From the NCBI RefSeq assembly GCF_000524195.1, contig NW_020170417.1, forward strand, positions 662,809 to 726,808: a DNA stretch of 64,000 nt. Reading direction: 5' to 3'. The position numbers and the translations under genes are program-made. Shown here in pieces: positions 10,001-20,158 of the stretch. Within the stretch, counting starts at the first letter, position 1. Each line of letters opens with the position of its first letter. Source of the stretch: Echinococcus granulosus. Taxonomy: Eukaryota > Platyhelminthes > Cestoda > Cyclophyllidea > Taeniidae. The notes under the pieces were generated by a model. It saw only the letters and a list, made by a program, of their open reading frames with translations, made no database searches and had not been told where the DNA came from.

Positions 10001-13000
10001 TCCCACGGGTGTTGACTTGCGATGATAAGATCTGTTTCCGATTTGTTTAATGGTCCTGGCTTTGAATTGAATGGACGCATGGATGAATACAGAATGGATG
10101 GATGTGTGGGCGGGTGGTGAATAGATGGAAGGATGAATACAGGATAGATGGGAGAATGAATGTGGGATGGATGAAAGCATAAATAGATAAATGGGTAAAC
10201 GAAGTGTATTATTGCATGCCCTGGAGTTGGAACGACTTATATCTTACCGAGTAGGCAATTTTCCATCGCATTTGTTGATTTGCCTTTAGTACATGAAAAA
10301 TCCTATCCTTCTTAAGACACTTACTTGTTAATAGTAAGAGGGTTTCCCGTTGTTTAAGAATAGGATGCCTTCCACACCTTTGAATGATTTGTCACCATTT
10401 CTGGGTGAGATTTTCCGCTCCTGCACCTTCTTTAGATGCCCAGCAACGGATTTGACGAGAAACTTTCGTAACTTTGATACTAAATCCAACTTATCTTGTA
10501 AAGCCGCCAGCCTCGAATCCTAGGCACTAGGTTCGTCAACTTGGCGCTTTATGAAATGAGGACTCAAAAGGTAGAACCCACAGTAAAGAGTAGCATATGG
10601 ATGGAATACCACATTTCCTACAAAAAAGTCGTACACTTTGTCCACATCTCTCCAGGCTACTGCGGAAACCGCTTGAACCCTTTTTAGGGGATCCTCAAGT
10701 GGCAACCCACCCCTTTCTGCACCTGCTTATTTGGGAGGTAAGTTAGGAGTAAACCCCTCTAACGAAGGTTTTAAATAGTAAGGTCGGTGGAGGGAATGCA
10801 AGACCCGGTCAGATCTTAGAAGGGATCGTCCAGTACCGAAGTATACCTGCTGATGCATATCCAATCCGAAGGGCGGAGTTGTGAATTATTAATTGACCAG
10901 CATTACTTTGAGAGGGCAAAATAAACCCATGAAAAAATTAGGAATTTATGGCCTGATTTTTTGTTTCAAATTCCATAATAATCTCGTCTTTACCCATTCG
11001 CCTTTTCCATAAAGCTCATCTCTTCAAACACAGTGCTGGCCAATCAGTGAGGCTGTAAATTTGTGTGATTTTTAATTTCGGTACCATTTTTAACCAAATT
11101 AGTCGAACATACTTTGGAGTAAATAGATAAATTTGCCTATTTTTTAGGTTAAATTAAATTACGGATTGTATTTTGTCAACAAGGTTTCGTAGGGGCTAAA
11201 TATCTTCAAAGGCCAAAGGCCTTCCAAAGTACTTTACAATTACTTTATTTTCCTTTTTCAAACTCAAGGAATGCAACTTCCCCTCTCTTATTAATTGCCG
11301 GTTGAAGGATAAAAACGTGGAGCCTGGGCGACAGATTCTAATTTGTTGATCACATGATGGAAGTATTTTGGGTCATCCTTTTATTTATTATTTGATTGAA
11401 AAGCTTAAAGTTGGGAGAGAAATCGGTTCTTCGTGTACTTATCCCTGCTTCCATGGCAAAAGGACGGACTACATTCACTTTTTACCCGATCGCAACATCT
11501 GATGTGATAATATGAATTCCCATATAAATACGAGGTGGGTGGATAACTAGATGGAAGAACAGGTAGACTGATGGATGCCTGCGATGGTGGATGGAAATGT
11601 CTGGGTGAAGTGATGGATAGATGGAAAAGGGGGTGATTAAGAAGTCGTGATGTATCTACTGCTTCAACTACGATCAAAAGGTGTTCTTAGAAACTTCATC
11701 AAATCCCTCGGACCTGGCCAGCCAGTTCAACCTCTAGCTGAAATGGCTGTAGAATCAGCAAAATAAATTGACTCAAATCTCTTTAATGCCAACAAATTTG
11801 ACCTCTGGAGACATTCTTGGCAAGTGAAAATTTATTATTAACATAAAAGCGACGCATTTCTGCTCAAATTTGGGTGGAGTGTGACAGCTCTGCTCTCCGT
11901 TGAGAGTTGATGAATTGGACTGCTTGTCCAAATCGTAAATCCCCTCCGCAGTTTATCCACCCTCACTTATTGGTTTCATCACATTGCGTCAGCGTCTCAG
12001 CTGGATTCCCAGTTAAGACATTCTAGAACCAACTGTTTGGTAATGAAAGCAATGATTGAAGCCTTCTGTCCGGATCGAAAAGCCAAAACCGCGTTTTAGA
12101 TAAACCGCTTCGCTGAACGCGTACATGCCTCATTAATTTTCACATTCCAATCTCTTGGCCATAAGTTATGGCACGCTCAACTTTGCTTCAAATGGGTTAG
12201 TTCTTTCAACTTTGCCTCTCTATCGCATGTCATCAGTCTGTAATTATTAGTTTTTTGTGAATGACAGCTGACCAAATGACAAGTCACTTTTTGAAATTAA
12301 GTTGTCCAGCCCACCTACCAGTTTGTCCCCACGAGGGATTTCTTGGTGTCGCTCATCACAGTCATCAGGAGCAACATCAGTACCTCCATAATCGCTGCCA
12401 CCATCAAACTCATGAAGTTGGTCCGATAGCCAAAATACCACCAATCTGTCAATACGATGCTCGTGTCACTGTGACCCCCACCACTCCCCCTATTTTGAAC
12501 CCTCCGTATCACAAAGTGGCGGCTGCTACTGTTTGGCATTATTTTAACCTGTCCGCTTTACCAACTCTGGCTTCAAGGCGATAGAAGCGAAATTCCTGTA
12601 AACTCAGTCGTGTCGGAGTTGAAGGGTAACGCGATTGCGGGATATTCCACTGAGAAAAGCCAAGAAGAACTTATATGCCTCTCACAAATTATTTTTTAAG
12701 CCTGAGTGTTCTAAATTAGACATTTTCTCATCAAATAATGCACATAAAGTCGACGGAACTGTGCGAAGTCGTCACTGAAAACGTGCACAAATCCAGCGTA
12801 TTTTGATTTTGACGCTAGACAGCTCTTCTTGCCGCCCATGGACTCCTGAAACATTGAAAAGACAAATCAAACCCTCAACTAACGTTAAACAATTTTCATA
12901 TCCTAGCTTTTGTTATCCAACGGAATGCAGTTCCTTCGAGACTATTAGTGTTTTTCTCACCGAAACAACTTCCGGTTACAAGAATTTAATCCAGATTGTT

Positions 13001-13455
13001 ACCACCACAATTCCTTCTCTTTAACTTGGCCAAGAAGATGCCAAATTTATCTCCAAGTTGGTCATTCCTAACATTAGAATGTTCGCAAATACTTTAACTT
13101 TACCCTAATCATCATTCTGACACTTTGTGCCAAGAAGTGGAAGCTAGAAATCCTTCCAGCTTATTGATTTTCCCCTCAAAACCACACATAAATCGGCCAT
13201 GTTTTGAATGTTAGCAAAAAGGTGTCCAATTCTTAAGGATTACTGACTTTTCTCCTTCCAGGGACCGGCGATGCAACTGAGGCTGCGAAATTCATCCAAC
13301 AACGCTTTGAAGCCCTTAACAGATGCAAAACGAAGCGAGTGTTCACGCAGGTCATGTGTGTCCAATCAGACGTCGAGGCCATCCACCAACTTGTCGACAA
13401 GGTGATCCAACTCACCGCAAAGCCATCGTCGCCACAATCGAAAAAGTCTGGATAA
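4020..13455 (+). CDS. G-protein alpha-subunit-like protein with degenerate GTP site (probable pseudo-GTPase)
   Basis: Eight exons join in phase: 4020-4151, 5273-5295, 5402-5543, 5581-5735, 5766-5894, 5967-6096, 7201-7357 and 13262-13455. They give 353 codons plus TAA, and classical G-alpha proteins have about 354. The alignment to G-alpha-i is nearly gapless: helical-domain segment (DEDARFIF at the exon 3/4 joint against ADDARQLF), KWVQFFEDVDAIIF against KWIHCFEGVTAIIF, CNGNWF against CNNKWF, FPEYRGTGDATEAAKFIQ against YPEYAGSNTYEEAAAYIQ. The base-recognition motif NKFD (267-270) survives. Most of the rest of the GTP site is lost. The P-loop reads GEIGCQNIT (34-42, Lys to Asn40). The switch-I Arg is Lys175 and the Mg-binding Thr is Asn178. 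Switch II DVGGQ reads RVAMT (197-201), and TCAT reads MCVQ (321-324). There is no Gly2 for myristoylation, and the C-terminus ends SPQSKKSG, not a receptor-coupling tail. The open frame and intact splice sites argue against a dead pseudogene. The weakest joints are the 23-base exon 2 and the GTTCAT donor at 5895. Confidence 0.86.
4152..5272 (+). other. Intron 1 of the G-alpha-like gene
   Basis: This 1,121-base intron runs from a strong GTATGTAAG donor to an AG at 5271-5272. It is A+T-rich. I see no open frame resembling a protein and no repeat structure worth naming. Its right-hand limit is inferred from the requirement for phase 0 and from the residue count against G-alpha-i. A better-looking acceptor at 5249-5250 (TTATCAG) is out of phase. 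Confidence 0.5.
6966..7142 (+). other. Candidate cassette exon inside G-alpha-like intron 6
   Basis: This 177-base stretch is open in one frame (the open frame extends from 6888 to 7163). It is bounded by an acceptor (CTGGCCAG, ending 6965) and a donor (GAG|GTATTT at 7143). Both edges are phase 0, the same phase as the exon 6/exon 7 junction it interrupts. Inclusion would insert 59 residues without breaking the frame. The peptide (beginning SHILYPHQAYKSRVF) matches nothing I know. The 353-residue model without it aligns to G-alpha without gaps at this point, so it would be an optional insertion near switch III, or just a fortuitous open frame. Confidence 0.35.
10071..10196. repeat. Degenerate GATG/GATA tetranucleotide tract
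   Basis: Repeated ATGGATGAATAC, GGATGGATG, AGATGGAAGGATG and similar words run through about 125 bases. They all derive from ATGG or ATGA units with many substitutions. It lies inside intron 7 of the G-alpha-like gene. An old microsatellite is the simplest reading. Confidence 0.8.
11534..11636. repeat. Degenerate GATG tetranucleotide tract
   Basis: GGTGGGTGGATAACTAGATGG, CTGATGGATG and GTGATGGATAGATGG words follow one another over about 100 bases. This is the same family as the tract at 10071 and in the same intron. Confidence 0.75.
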
Positions 13456-16400
13456 TTTTTTTATTCTATATGAAGCTAATTGGTGGTCAGATTCTATGGA
13501 ATTATGGATGGTGATAACTCTCGAGGGTCAATTTTTATGGCAATAAGCATTAGAGAATGTGAGAGGGTAGTCGTAACATGAAGTGTTCGGAAAAATGATT
13601 GCCACTAGTCCCTTCATTTTGCTGGTTAAAAGTGGCAATATATAAAATATTCAGTTGGAAAAGGTTTGGCTAATGCCTTGAGCAAACAGCTATTTCAAAA
13701 GATCACTTCTTCTGAGGCTTGGCAATTGCAGAACTAGGAGACCCAAGTTGAGCTCAAGTGGACTTTTCTGGAGGTTGCCCAACCTCAAAGTAGGCGTGAA
13801 TTAGCTTGGCAGGACATTGAAGCCTCCTGATGGGACTCCACTCCATGAATCACATGACATGGATGAATCAGTTAGCTTTACTTGGAGAGAAAAGAAGGTA
13901 CACTTACGTGTCTAATCTCGTCTCAGTTTATACGCTTGTTTGAGTAAATTGGGAAGAGATTGTGCAATGACCCGACTCCATCAACCACCTCAATGTGTTG
14001 GCTTGGCATTGTATCCGTCGGAATACTTGAGAATTCCTCTCCAATGACATATAGTCTGGTTAAGATATTCGCTTTGTCTCTGCAACCCTGGATTGGTTTA
14101 CTCTAGCCACCTCCGTTTCCACCTCACTTTTATTTTTAAAACTTTCTATTCTAATCGGGGAATACGAAGGATGGGGAAGAATCAGCACCGCCTTACCCCT
14201 TTTACAGGTGAGTTGCGTGGCGTCATGGGCTCCTACGTTGTGATGTCCTGCTAGGTTGACTTATTTAGGATTTGTTAAATGTTTCGGGTCACTTCTCCGG
14301 AAAGATTCCGTTACCATGTGCCTTTACGTTGAATCGATCCGCATCAGGTAGGTGGATCGCGAGTGAAATCGTATTCTGACCCACAAAAAGTGATCAGCAG
14401 TCCACGATGTGCCCATAAGGAGAAAAATTGTTTGGGATTGGAGTAGTGAGTGTTCACGAACGGCATGCGTGGATTAATAAGTAGATCCTTTGGAAATGCC
14501 CAATGGCATTGTTAATCGCTTGACAAGCATTGCTATCTCCATCCACATGGCAATCGGGTAGGAAATCAACGAGTTGTTTCAATGTTCTTAAATCAAGTGA
14601 AGAGCGACTTGACGGCTTTCGATGGTCGTTGTCATCTGTTAATGCCTGTGAGTGAGATCTATTTGTCTGGCTTCTGCGATGTTCATTTCCCAATGTTTTT
14701 GATGCAAACAAGCTGTTTCAACATTTGCAATTAATCTCGAAGTAATCACTCTTGATTAGGAATAGACGACCTTCCTGAACGTGAGGTGCCTGCTTTTGGG
14801 TGATTTGTCACCGCAACTAGAATGAAAATTCTGCCAGCGCACCATCTTCAAATGCTTCCCAGTTTCTGCAGTCCCGAAACCAAGTCAAATTCGGTGCATA
14901 AGGCAGGCAAGCTTGAATTGCCACCACCGGGTTCGAGCAAAATTTGTTGAAGTGAGGGCATACAAAGTAAGCGAGAGCAGAAAGGGTGCCATCACTCGTA
15001 CACCAACACATTTTCCTCCACCATTCCAGATGGAATTATGCTTACATGACCATCTAAAGCTCAAAACTCCTTACATCTTGACATCTGGGATTAATTAGGA
15101 CCATCTGTTCTCCAAACCGTAACTTCGCCATTTCTCTAAAGTCTTTTGTACGCATTAGCGCAGAAATTGCGCTTGACAGACGCGGCACCCGCGGAGGACA
15201 AATTTGTCCACGATTATTCAGGCTCTTAAACACGAGGCTCGCCAAGTGAACATGGAATAGACGTCAAACTGCAGAGCGAGTGAGACACATTAAATGCGCC
15301 ACTTTACTAAGAGAAGTCAATTTATTTTAGCCCATTCTAAGACGTGCTACATCTACTGGAAATAATTTCCTTAATTAAAAAACAAAGAAATTTTCCAGGA
15401 AATTATCTGGAAATCCCGCAGTATACACCAATATCTGTCTAGCAAGTCAGCTGTTCCTACAGATTAGTGTAATATTGCCTCCTTTGAGGTGGAGGGGACC
15501 GTTAATCCTCCGCCCCAAACCACCACAAGGGTGGAGGAATAGCGTTTCCTCATAAATTGAGTGTCCCAGTCAAAAGATATGTGCCAAAACTGCAGTCACT
15601 TCCGGCAGGTTAAAATCCCAGGGAAGGAATAGAACTCTTGCGCAGAATCACCAGTAGCTTGTCAGAACTCCACTGATGTGACTAGCGCAGAGTGCTACGA
15701 AGCTTCCAATCTACCACAGCCACGATTGGGAGGAAATTTGAAAGGACTTTGGATGAATGGATGAATAGATGGATAAAAGATGGGAGGCTGCAGTTCAAAG
15801 GAAACAAGAGATCCATCGTCTAAATCTCCCTTAGATGTGATGACGAATTCCACCTACCTTTACTATTTCAACAGCATTGGGTTGCTCGAACCAAATCTGC
15901 AGAGCGCGGTACTATGTGTAAATGGCTGGATGGATAAATTCCAGAACATTTATTAAATGAGTGAGAACAGCTTGATAGAAGTGCATTCCATGATGTGTCG
16001 GGGGAGGAAAACGAGTAAATCAGGAAAGAATGTAATTTTTTCCGTGAACTTGAAAACCTGCACAGGAATGACGTGCTACCAAGCTTCGCTGGATCCAAAT
16101 GCGCTACTGAAATGTTTAAGTAGCACACCTAAATATTTGCCCATGGGAATTCGATCAAGTGATAGGCTTGTAAGATTATAAATAAATGAATAATAAGTGA
16201 CTTAGTGACTTATGTCCAAGGATAGCATTTTACTTTACGATGACAGGACGAGTGTCTGGCACAGGCAAGTGTGTTGCTTTGTCAGTTGCTTAGACCATTC
16301 ACAACCATCTGCCCCACAACCTTGAAGCAGTAATCCCTAGTTTATACAAATCCGCATATCTTGTGTGCGATTGAGTGTGCACCCAAAGCGCTATCTATTG

Positions 16401-17140
16401 TCACACAAGCAAGAAATAATGTCTGGCCTTCCACAGTTCTTACCACATGATAGAAGACCGTTCCTTCCTTTTCGGTGCATTTCACCCACAAGCACTACAC
16501 TTGCCATTCTGTTAAGCGTCACTTTTTAGTGTTTCCCAATAAACTGCAACATATCGTCCACTGACTCAAGCCATGTAAATTCTTTAGGTGAAATATCAAA
16601 CCCGATACGATTAATCCTCGAAAATCGTTGCATTTTAACCTCCTGTCTGAGATCAAAATTCGCACTGGTACCTCACGTAGGTTTCCATTTTTAACCTAGA
16701 AGACGTTATTTTTTTCTGTAAAAAGACGGGTCTAATCTACCATCTGCAAGCGTCTCCTCATCCACCATCACCTACTTCCGGTAATCAGCAGGACTACTAC
16801 TTTCAAATGGCAAAAGTAATTGCTGTAATTATTCCTAAATCAAAATGTGTTTCCTCTTTGGACCACCGGCAGAAACAAGACTGAATGTTCCCATATTTTT
16901 CCCGGTGAAAGATAACAACACAGACTCGCGCTCATGACTGGAAGACAGAGAAGACATGAATGATTGAAAATAAGGCAAAGAGGAGGCAGGGAAAGGGAAG
17001 GGAATGGGTGGTCAATCAAACTGCCGGACAATTCTCAATTCAGCTACATCCATTTTCACGAGCGAGTCGCAAAAAATCGCCATCCTAGAAGGTCTGTACA
17101 ACCAATAGATAGAAGAGGGGGAGAGGTAGTCCAACGGTGA
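13456..17140. other. Intergenic, G-alpha-like to kinesin
   Basis: In 3.7 kb I find no exon with family resemblance on either strand. Short open frames (14454-14711, 14817-15011 and 15868-16128, all minus) have no recognisable content. A short GATG tract is at 15751-15780. The right end would include the 3' UTR of the minus-strand kinesin, whose stop is at 17141-17143. Confidence 0.55.
15751..15780. repeat. Short GATG tetranucleotide tract
   Basis: GGATGAATGGATGAATAGATGGATAAAAG is a third, shorter member of the tetranucleotide family seen at 10071 and 11534. Confidence 0.75.
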
Positions 17141-20100
17141 TTAGGATCTGGGTGTCAGGTTGGACACCAAAATTCGGCTATTCTTTGCCGGTCGACCAAG
17201 CGAAACTTGCATCGCTCGTTGAGCGAATTCAAGAGCCTTCAACGTGCGGTCTAAATGCTTTTGCTCTGGTGATGCTGTTACAATAAGTACGCATTTAGCC
17301 TGTCCCCCCAGGCATGGTTTGAGCAGGTGGGTTAGTTTGGAGTCCCGGTAAGGAATAGCCAATCCAGTAGAGGCGCATTGACCCGATTTCCGGCGTAGCG
17401 TCTCAAACACTCGTGCTAGGGTCACAAGAGATCGATTAATGTACCCCGTCTCCATATGGAGCGTCTCGTCGGCTTCTATGCGTTCCGCGGACTCTGAACC
17501 GGCTAGGTCGCACAGCACGAGAGAGGAGGTTCTACGCTGATTGTCCAGCGTACTGACCAGAGTGAGATGCATTCGGATGATGAGATGGGAGCGCGAGGAC
17601 TCACTGTTCAACCGGGTGGAGCTCACCTTGCGTCGAACGTAGCCCTTCTCGATCCAATGCATCGTCTCCTGCTCTGATGTTGTGATCTTCTCTTCCGCAT
17701 TCACCAATCGCACATCAGATCCGTTATCGCAGAGCTTCACAGGGGTGATCTGTGGAGCTAGGAGGTCGTAAATCACCTCATTATGGATCTCAAACATGGC
17801 AATGTTTATTTCAGTGCACCAGATGCCTTGAAGAGGATCACAAAGAGCAAACACTTCCGTAACAGCACGCCGGCAGATACCCGGACAATTTTTAGTTCCT
17901 TGCATAGTATAAGTCTTCCCGCTTCCAGTAGGTCCATAGGCTAGAATACACACGTTGTAGCCGTCCACGAAGGATCCAACAATTGGCTGGATCTCTTCAA
18001 AGATGTCTGCTTGATTAGCATTCTCCTGAAAGACTCGATTGAATGCAAAGAACTCATCTCGAGCTGTATATGCCTGTGGCTGATTGTAACCGAGTTGGCG
18101 CTGATAGGCCACAGAAATGGGGATGGATTTCCCACAGACGAAAATCTTATCCATTGCACAGAATTCAAAGGGAGACTCCACATCCTCGTCACATTCTTCA
18201 GATGGTCTAAAACGACTGATTACTCGGATGTTCCCGTTCACCTCCTGCAGTTGGTTATGCAATTCACGCCGAGTTTCAGTCTCCGAGATGTAAAGCATCT
18301 GTAGACGTTGGTGATCAAATTGCAGATTCTCATAGGCCTCTTTTAACTGACCATACTCAACACTCTTTTTTGCTGCAGTTTTACTTCCTGCTTCTGCTAT
18401 ACTCAGTTGGTTTCGTAGACTTGAATTCTCCGCGGAGACCTTTTCTGTTCGAACCCGCTGATTGGCCAGTTCTGTTCGGATTCTATCCAAATCCATTTTT
18501 AGTTGATTATTTTGGAGAGTTAAGCCTTCACGCTCCTTGACGTTTTCATTGTAGGAAGTTTCCAGCTGCTGATTAGCTGCTTTGAGATTTTCGTTGTCAC
18601 AGACAAGTCGCTTCACCTCAAGAGTTGTATTTTCCAATGCCAACTCCGTGTGTGCATGGCCCTCAAGTTTCTTCTGCAATTTGCAGCTCAGTTGCATCAA
18701 GGCCTTGATTTGCGCCTCCTTGCTGTCACGCTCGGTTTGAAGTTTTCGGCACTTCTTGTTCAATTCCAGGTTCTCTGAAACACAGCCCTCGGAGTAGGTC
18801 TTCAAACACTGGTGTTTCTGCAAAAGACTACTGTGACTCTGTGTTAGTGCATCAACCTGTTGTTGAAGGTTCTTCCTCTGTAGCATCAATAGCTGCATCA
18901 TGCGAGCCATTTTGAGTCGATGCTCTGCTTCTACCTCCGTCTTATTCCGCCTCTCTGGATCCAGGTCTTGAATCTGTTTCATAGAACGCAAAAGCTTTCT
19001 CATTACACATTCCATCACTGTCTGCTTTGTCTTAAGCATCTTTATGTGATTGGAGGAGTCCAAAGGTTTCTGAGTCTGGGAATCTCCTGCAGGTTCAGTG
19101 CCTGCCAGGCTGGTATCCAGCATCGTCTCCGAGGTCGCTTCCATCTCTGCCAACTGTTCCACGACCTTTTCATCGGAAAGCTCCTGTAGCGCCTTTGGTA
19201 GCATGTAGGGCTGCGCGTCAACGGACAGTGGCTGTTGAGACATCTGGGGAGTTGGTTGATTGCAAAAATGATTGGAATTCCGTAAAAACTGAGTGGAGGG
19301 TTGTGTGCTATTGAAGTGCTCCGGGATAGGAGGTTCAACAGGAGGAACATCATGACTTGGATAAAATCCACTCAATGCTGCCTGCACATTTCCAGGTATT
19401 TGGGATGTTTGGATACTACCTTGTCCACTGTTGTTGTACTGGTTCATTTGGCCATTTAAATCAATCTGATTAAATGAAATGCCTTGAGAAAGATTTGAAT
19501 TAATGGAAAGGAACTTATTTTGATTAGCTGGTTCAGTCTCTACCGTGGGGGGGCCAGGATTCAGTTCTGGGGGTAGCCTACTAGTCGTGGAATTCACTGG
19601 CACGGAATTTATCTCCGGCTTAAGGTTTATCGTAACAGATTTTCGTGCTGGAGGATTTTGTGATTGTGGCTGCATGTCAGCCATCGTTCGTACCCCCGCC
19701 AGTGATTGGCTCTGAGATAGAATTGAAGTTCTACATTGAGCTGTTGGCTTTATGGGCTCCGATACTACTGATGCAGGCGCTGGTAGTGATGACTGCTCCT
19801 GTCCTTCCTGCTGTGTTGTTGGCTCCATGGAATACTGTTGCTGTGGTACTACAGGCATTGATTGCGATGGAATAGCATATTGTTGAGGCGCCATAGGCAT
19901 CTGCCTAGGATGCACGATTAAGGGCCTATTTTGCATCATCATCACGGGTTGCTGTATCATCATAGGCCGTTGCGGTTGCATCATCATTGGTGGTGCTGCC
20001 AGTGGCTGCCCATTTCGTGTCATTATGGCATATCTTGGCTGGCCTACCTGTGGTATTGCGCAAGTACTAACCACATGACTTGGCTGTTGTGTCATCATAA

Positions 20101-20158
20101 CACCCTGTGGTTGGGTGGTCAGCATCGCCTGAGGCATGCTGCTTTGATATGCCTGCAT
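17141..20158 (-). CDS. Kinesin-14 (C-terminal motor kinesin, KIFC1/Ncd type)
   Basis: This is a single uninterrupted ORF of 1005 codons. Residues 1-150 are rich in Met, Gln and Pro (for example APPMMMQPQRPMMIQQPVMM). Residues 150-360 are low-complexity. About 365-640 form a long heptad-like coiled coil for dimerisation. The motor follows at the C-terminus, starting NIRVISRFRP at 643. The P-loop GPTGSGKT is at 742-749, switch I NSESSRSH at 851-858 and switch II DLAGSE at 884-889; INRSLVTLARV follows in the relay region. All ATPase residues are intact. Motor-last order and the GN-RV neck junction are kinesin-14 hallmarks, so the motor should be minus-end directed and act in spindle organisation. 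The tail, which binds microtubules in relatives, is unusually long and Met/Gln-rich. It is odd in this intron-rich window that 3 kb of coding sequence has no intron; a retrocopy origin is possible. Confidence 0.96.
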   Translation of the reverse strand: MQAYQSSMPQAMLTTQPQGVMMTQQPSHVVSTCAIPQVGQPRYAIMTRNGQPLAAPPMMMQPQRPMMIQQPVMMMQNRPLIVHPRQMPMAPQQYAIPSQSMPVVPQQQYSMEPTTQQEGQEQSSLPAPASVVSEPIKPTAQCRTSILSQSQSLAGVRTMADMQPQSQNPPARKSVTINLKPEINSVPVNSTTSRLPPELNPGPPTVETEPANQNKFLSINSNLSQGISFNQIDLNGQMNQYNNSGQGSIQTSQIPGNVQAALSGFYPSHDVPPVEPPIPEHFNSTQPSTQFLRNSNHFCNQPTPQMSQQPLSVDAQPYMLPKALQELSDEKVVEQLAEMEATSETMLDTSLAGTEPAGDSQTQKPLDSSNHIKMLKTKQTVMECVMRKLLRSMKQIQDLDPERRNKTEVEAEHRLKMARMMQLLMLQRKNLQQQVDALTQSHSSLLQKHQCLKTYSEGCVSENLELNKKCRKLQTERDSKEAQIKALMQLSCKLQKKLEGHAHTELALENTTLEVKRLVCDNENLKAANQQLETSYNENVKEREGLTLQNNQLKMDLDRIRTELANQRVRTEKVSAENSSLRNQLSIAEAGSKTAAKKSVEYGQLKEAYENLQFDHQRLQMLYISETETRRELHNQLQEVNGNIRVISRFRPSEECDEDVESPFEFCAMDKIFVCGKSIPISVAYQRQLGYNQPQAYTARDEFFAFNRVFQENANQADIFEEIQPIVGSFVDGYNVCILAYGPTGSGKTYTMQGTKNCPGICRRAVTEVFALCDPLQGIWCTEINIAMFEIHNEVIYDLLAPQITPVKLCDNGSDVRLVNAEEKITTSEQETMHWIEKGYVRRKVSSTRLNSESSRSHLIIRMHLTLVSTLDNQRRTSSLVLCDLAGSESAERIEADETLHMETGYINRSLVTLARVFETLRRKSGQCASTGLAIPYRDSKLTHLLKPCLGGQAKCVLIVTASPEQKHLDRTLKALEFAQRAMQVSLGRPAKNSRILVSNLTPRS

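Larger units (their letters stand above)
7358..13261 (+). other. Intron 7 of the G-alpha-like gene (5.9 kb)
   Basis: This long intron separates the exon ending FPEYR-G from the last exon (donor GTAACT at 7358, acceptor TCCTTCCAG ending 13261, phase 1). It holds two degenerate GATG tetranucleotide tracts and several unexplained open frames: 7602-8162 (+, 186 codons, Cys-rich N-terminus, no family), 8747-9103 (-), 9159-9554 (+) and 9529-9924 (-). None has codon bias or a domain I recognise. The short peptide at 9272-9295 resembling a histidine-phosphatase motif is listed as a finding. Confidence 0.6.

Noticed and set aside
14925..14945. tRNA B-box-like GGGTTCGAGC, and a similar GGTTCGAATG near 33168
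   Set aside because: No matching A box or cloverleaf arms at the right spacing on either strand.
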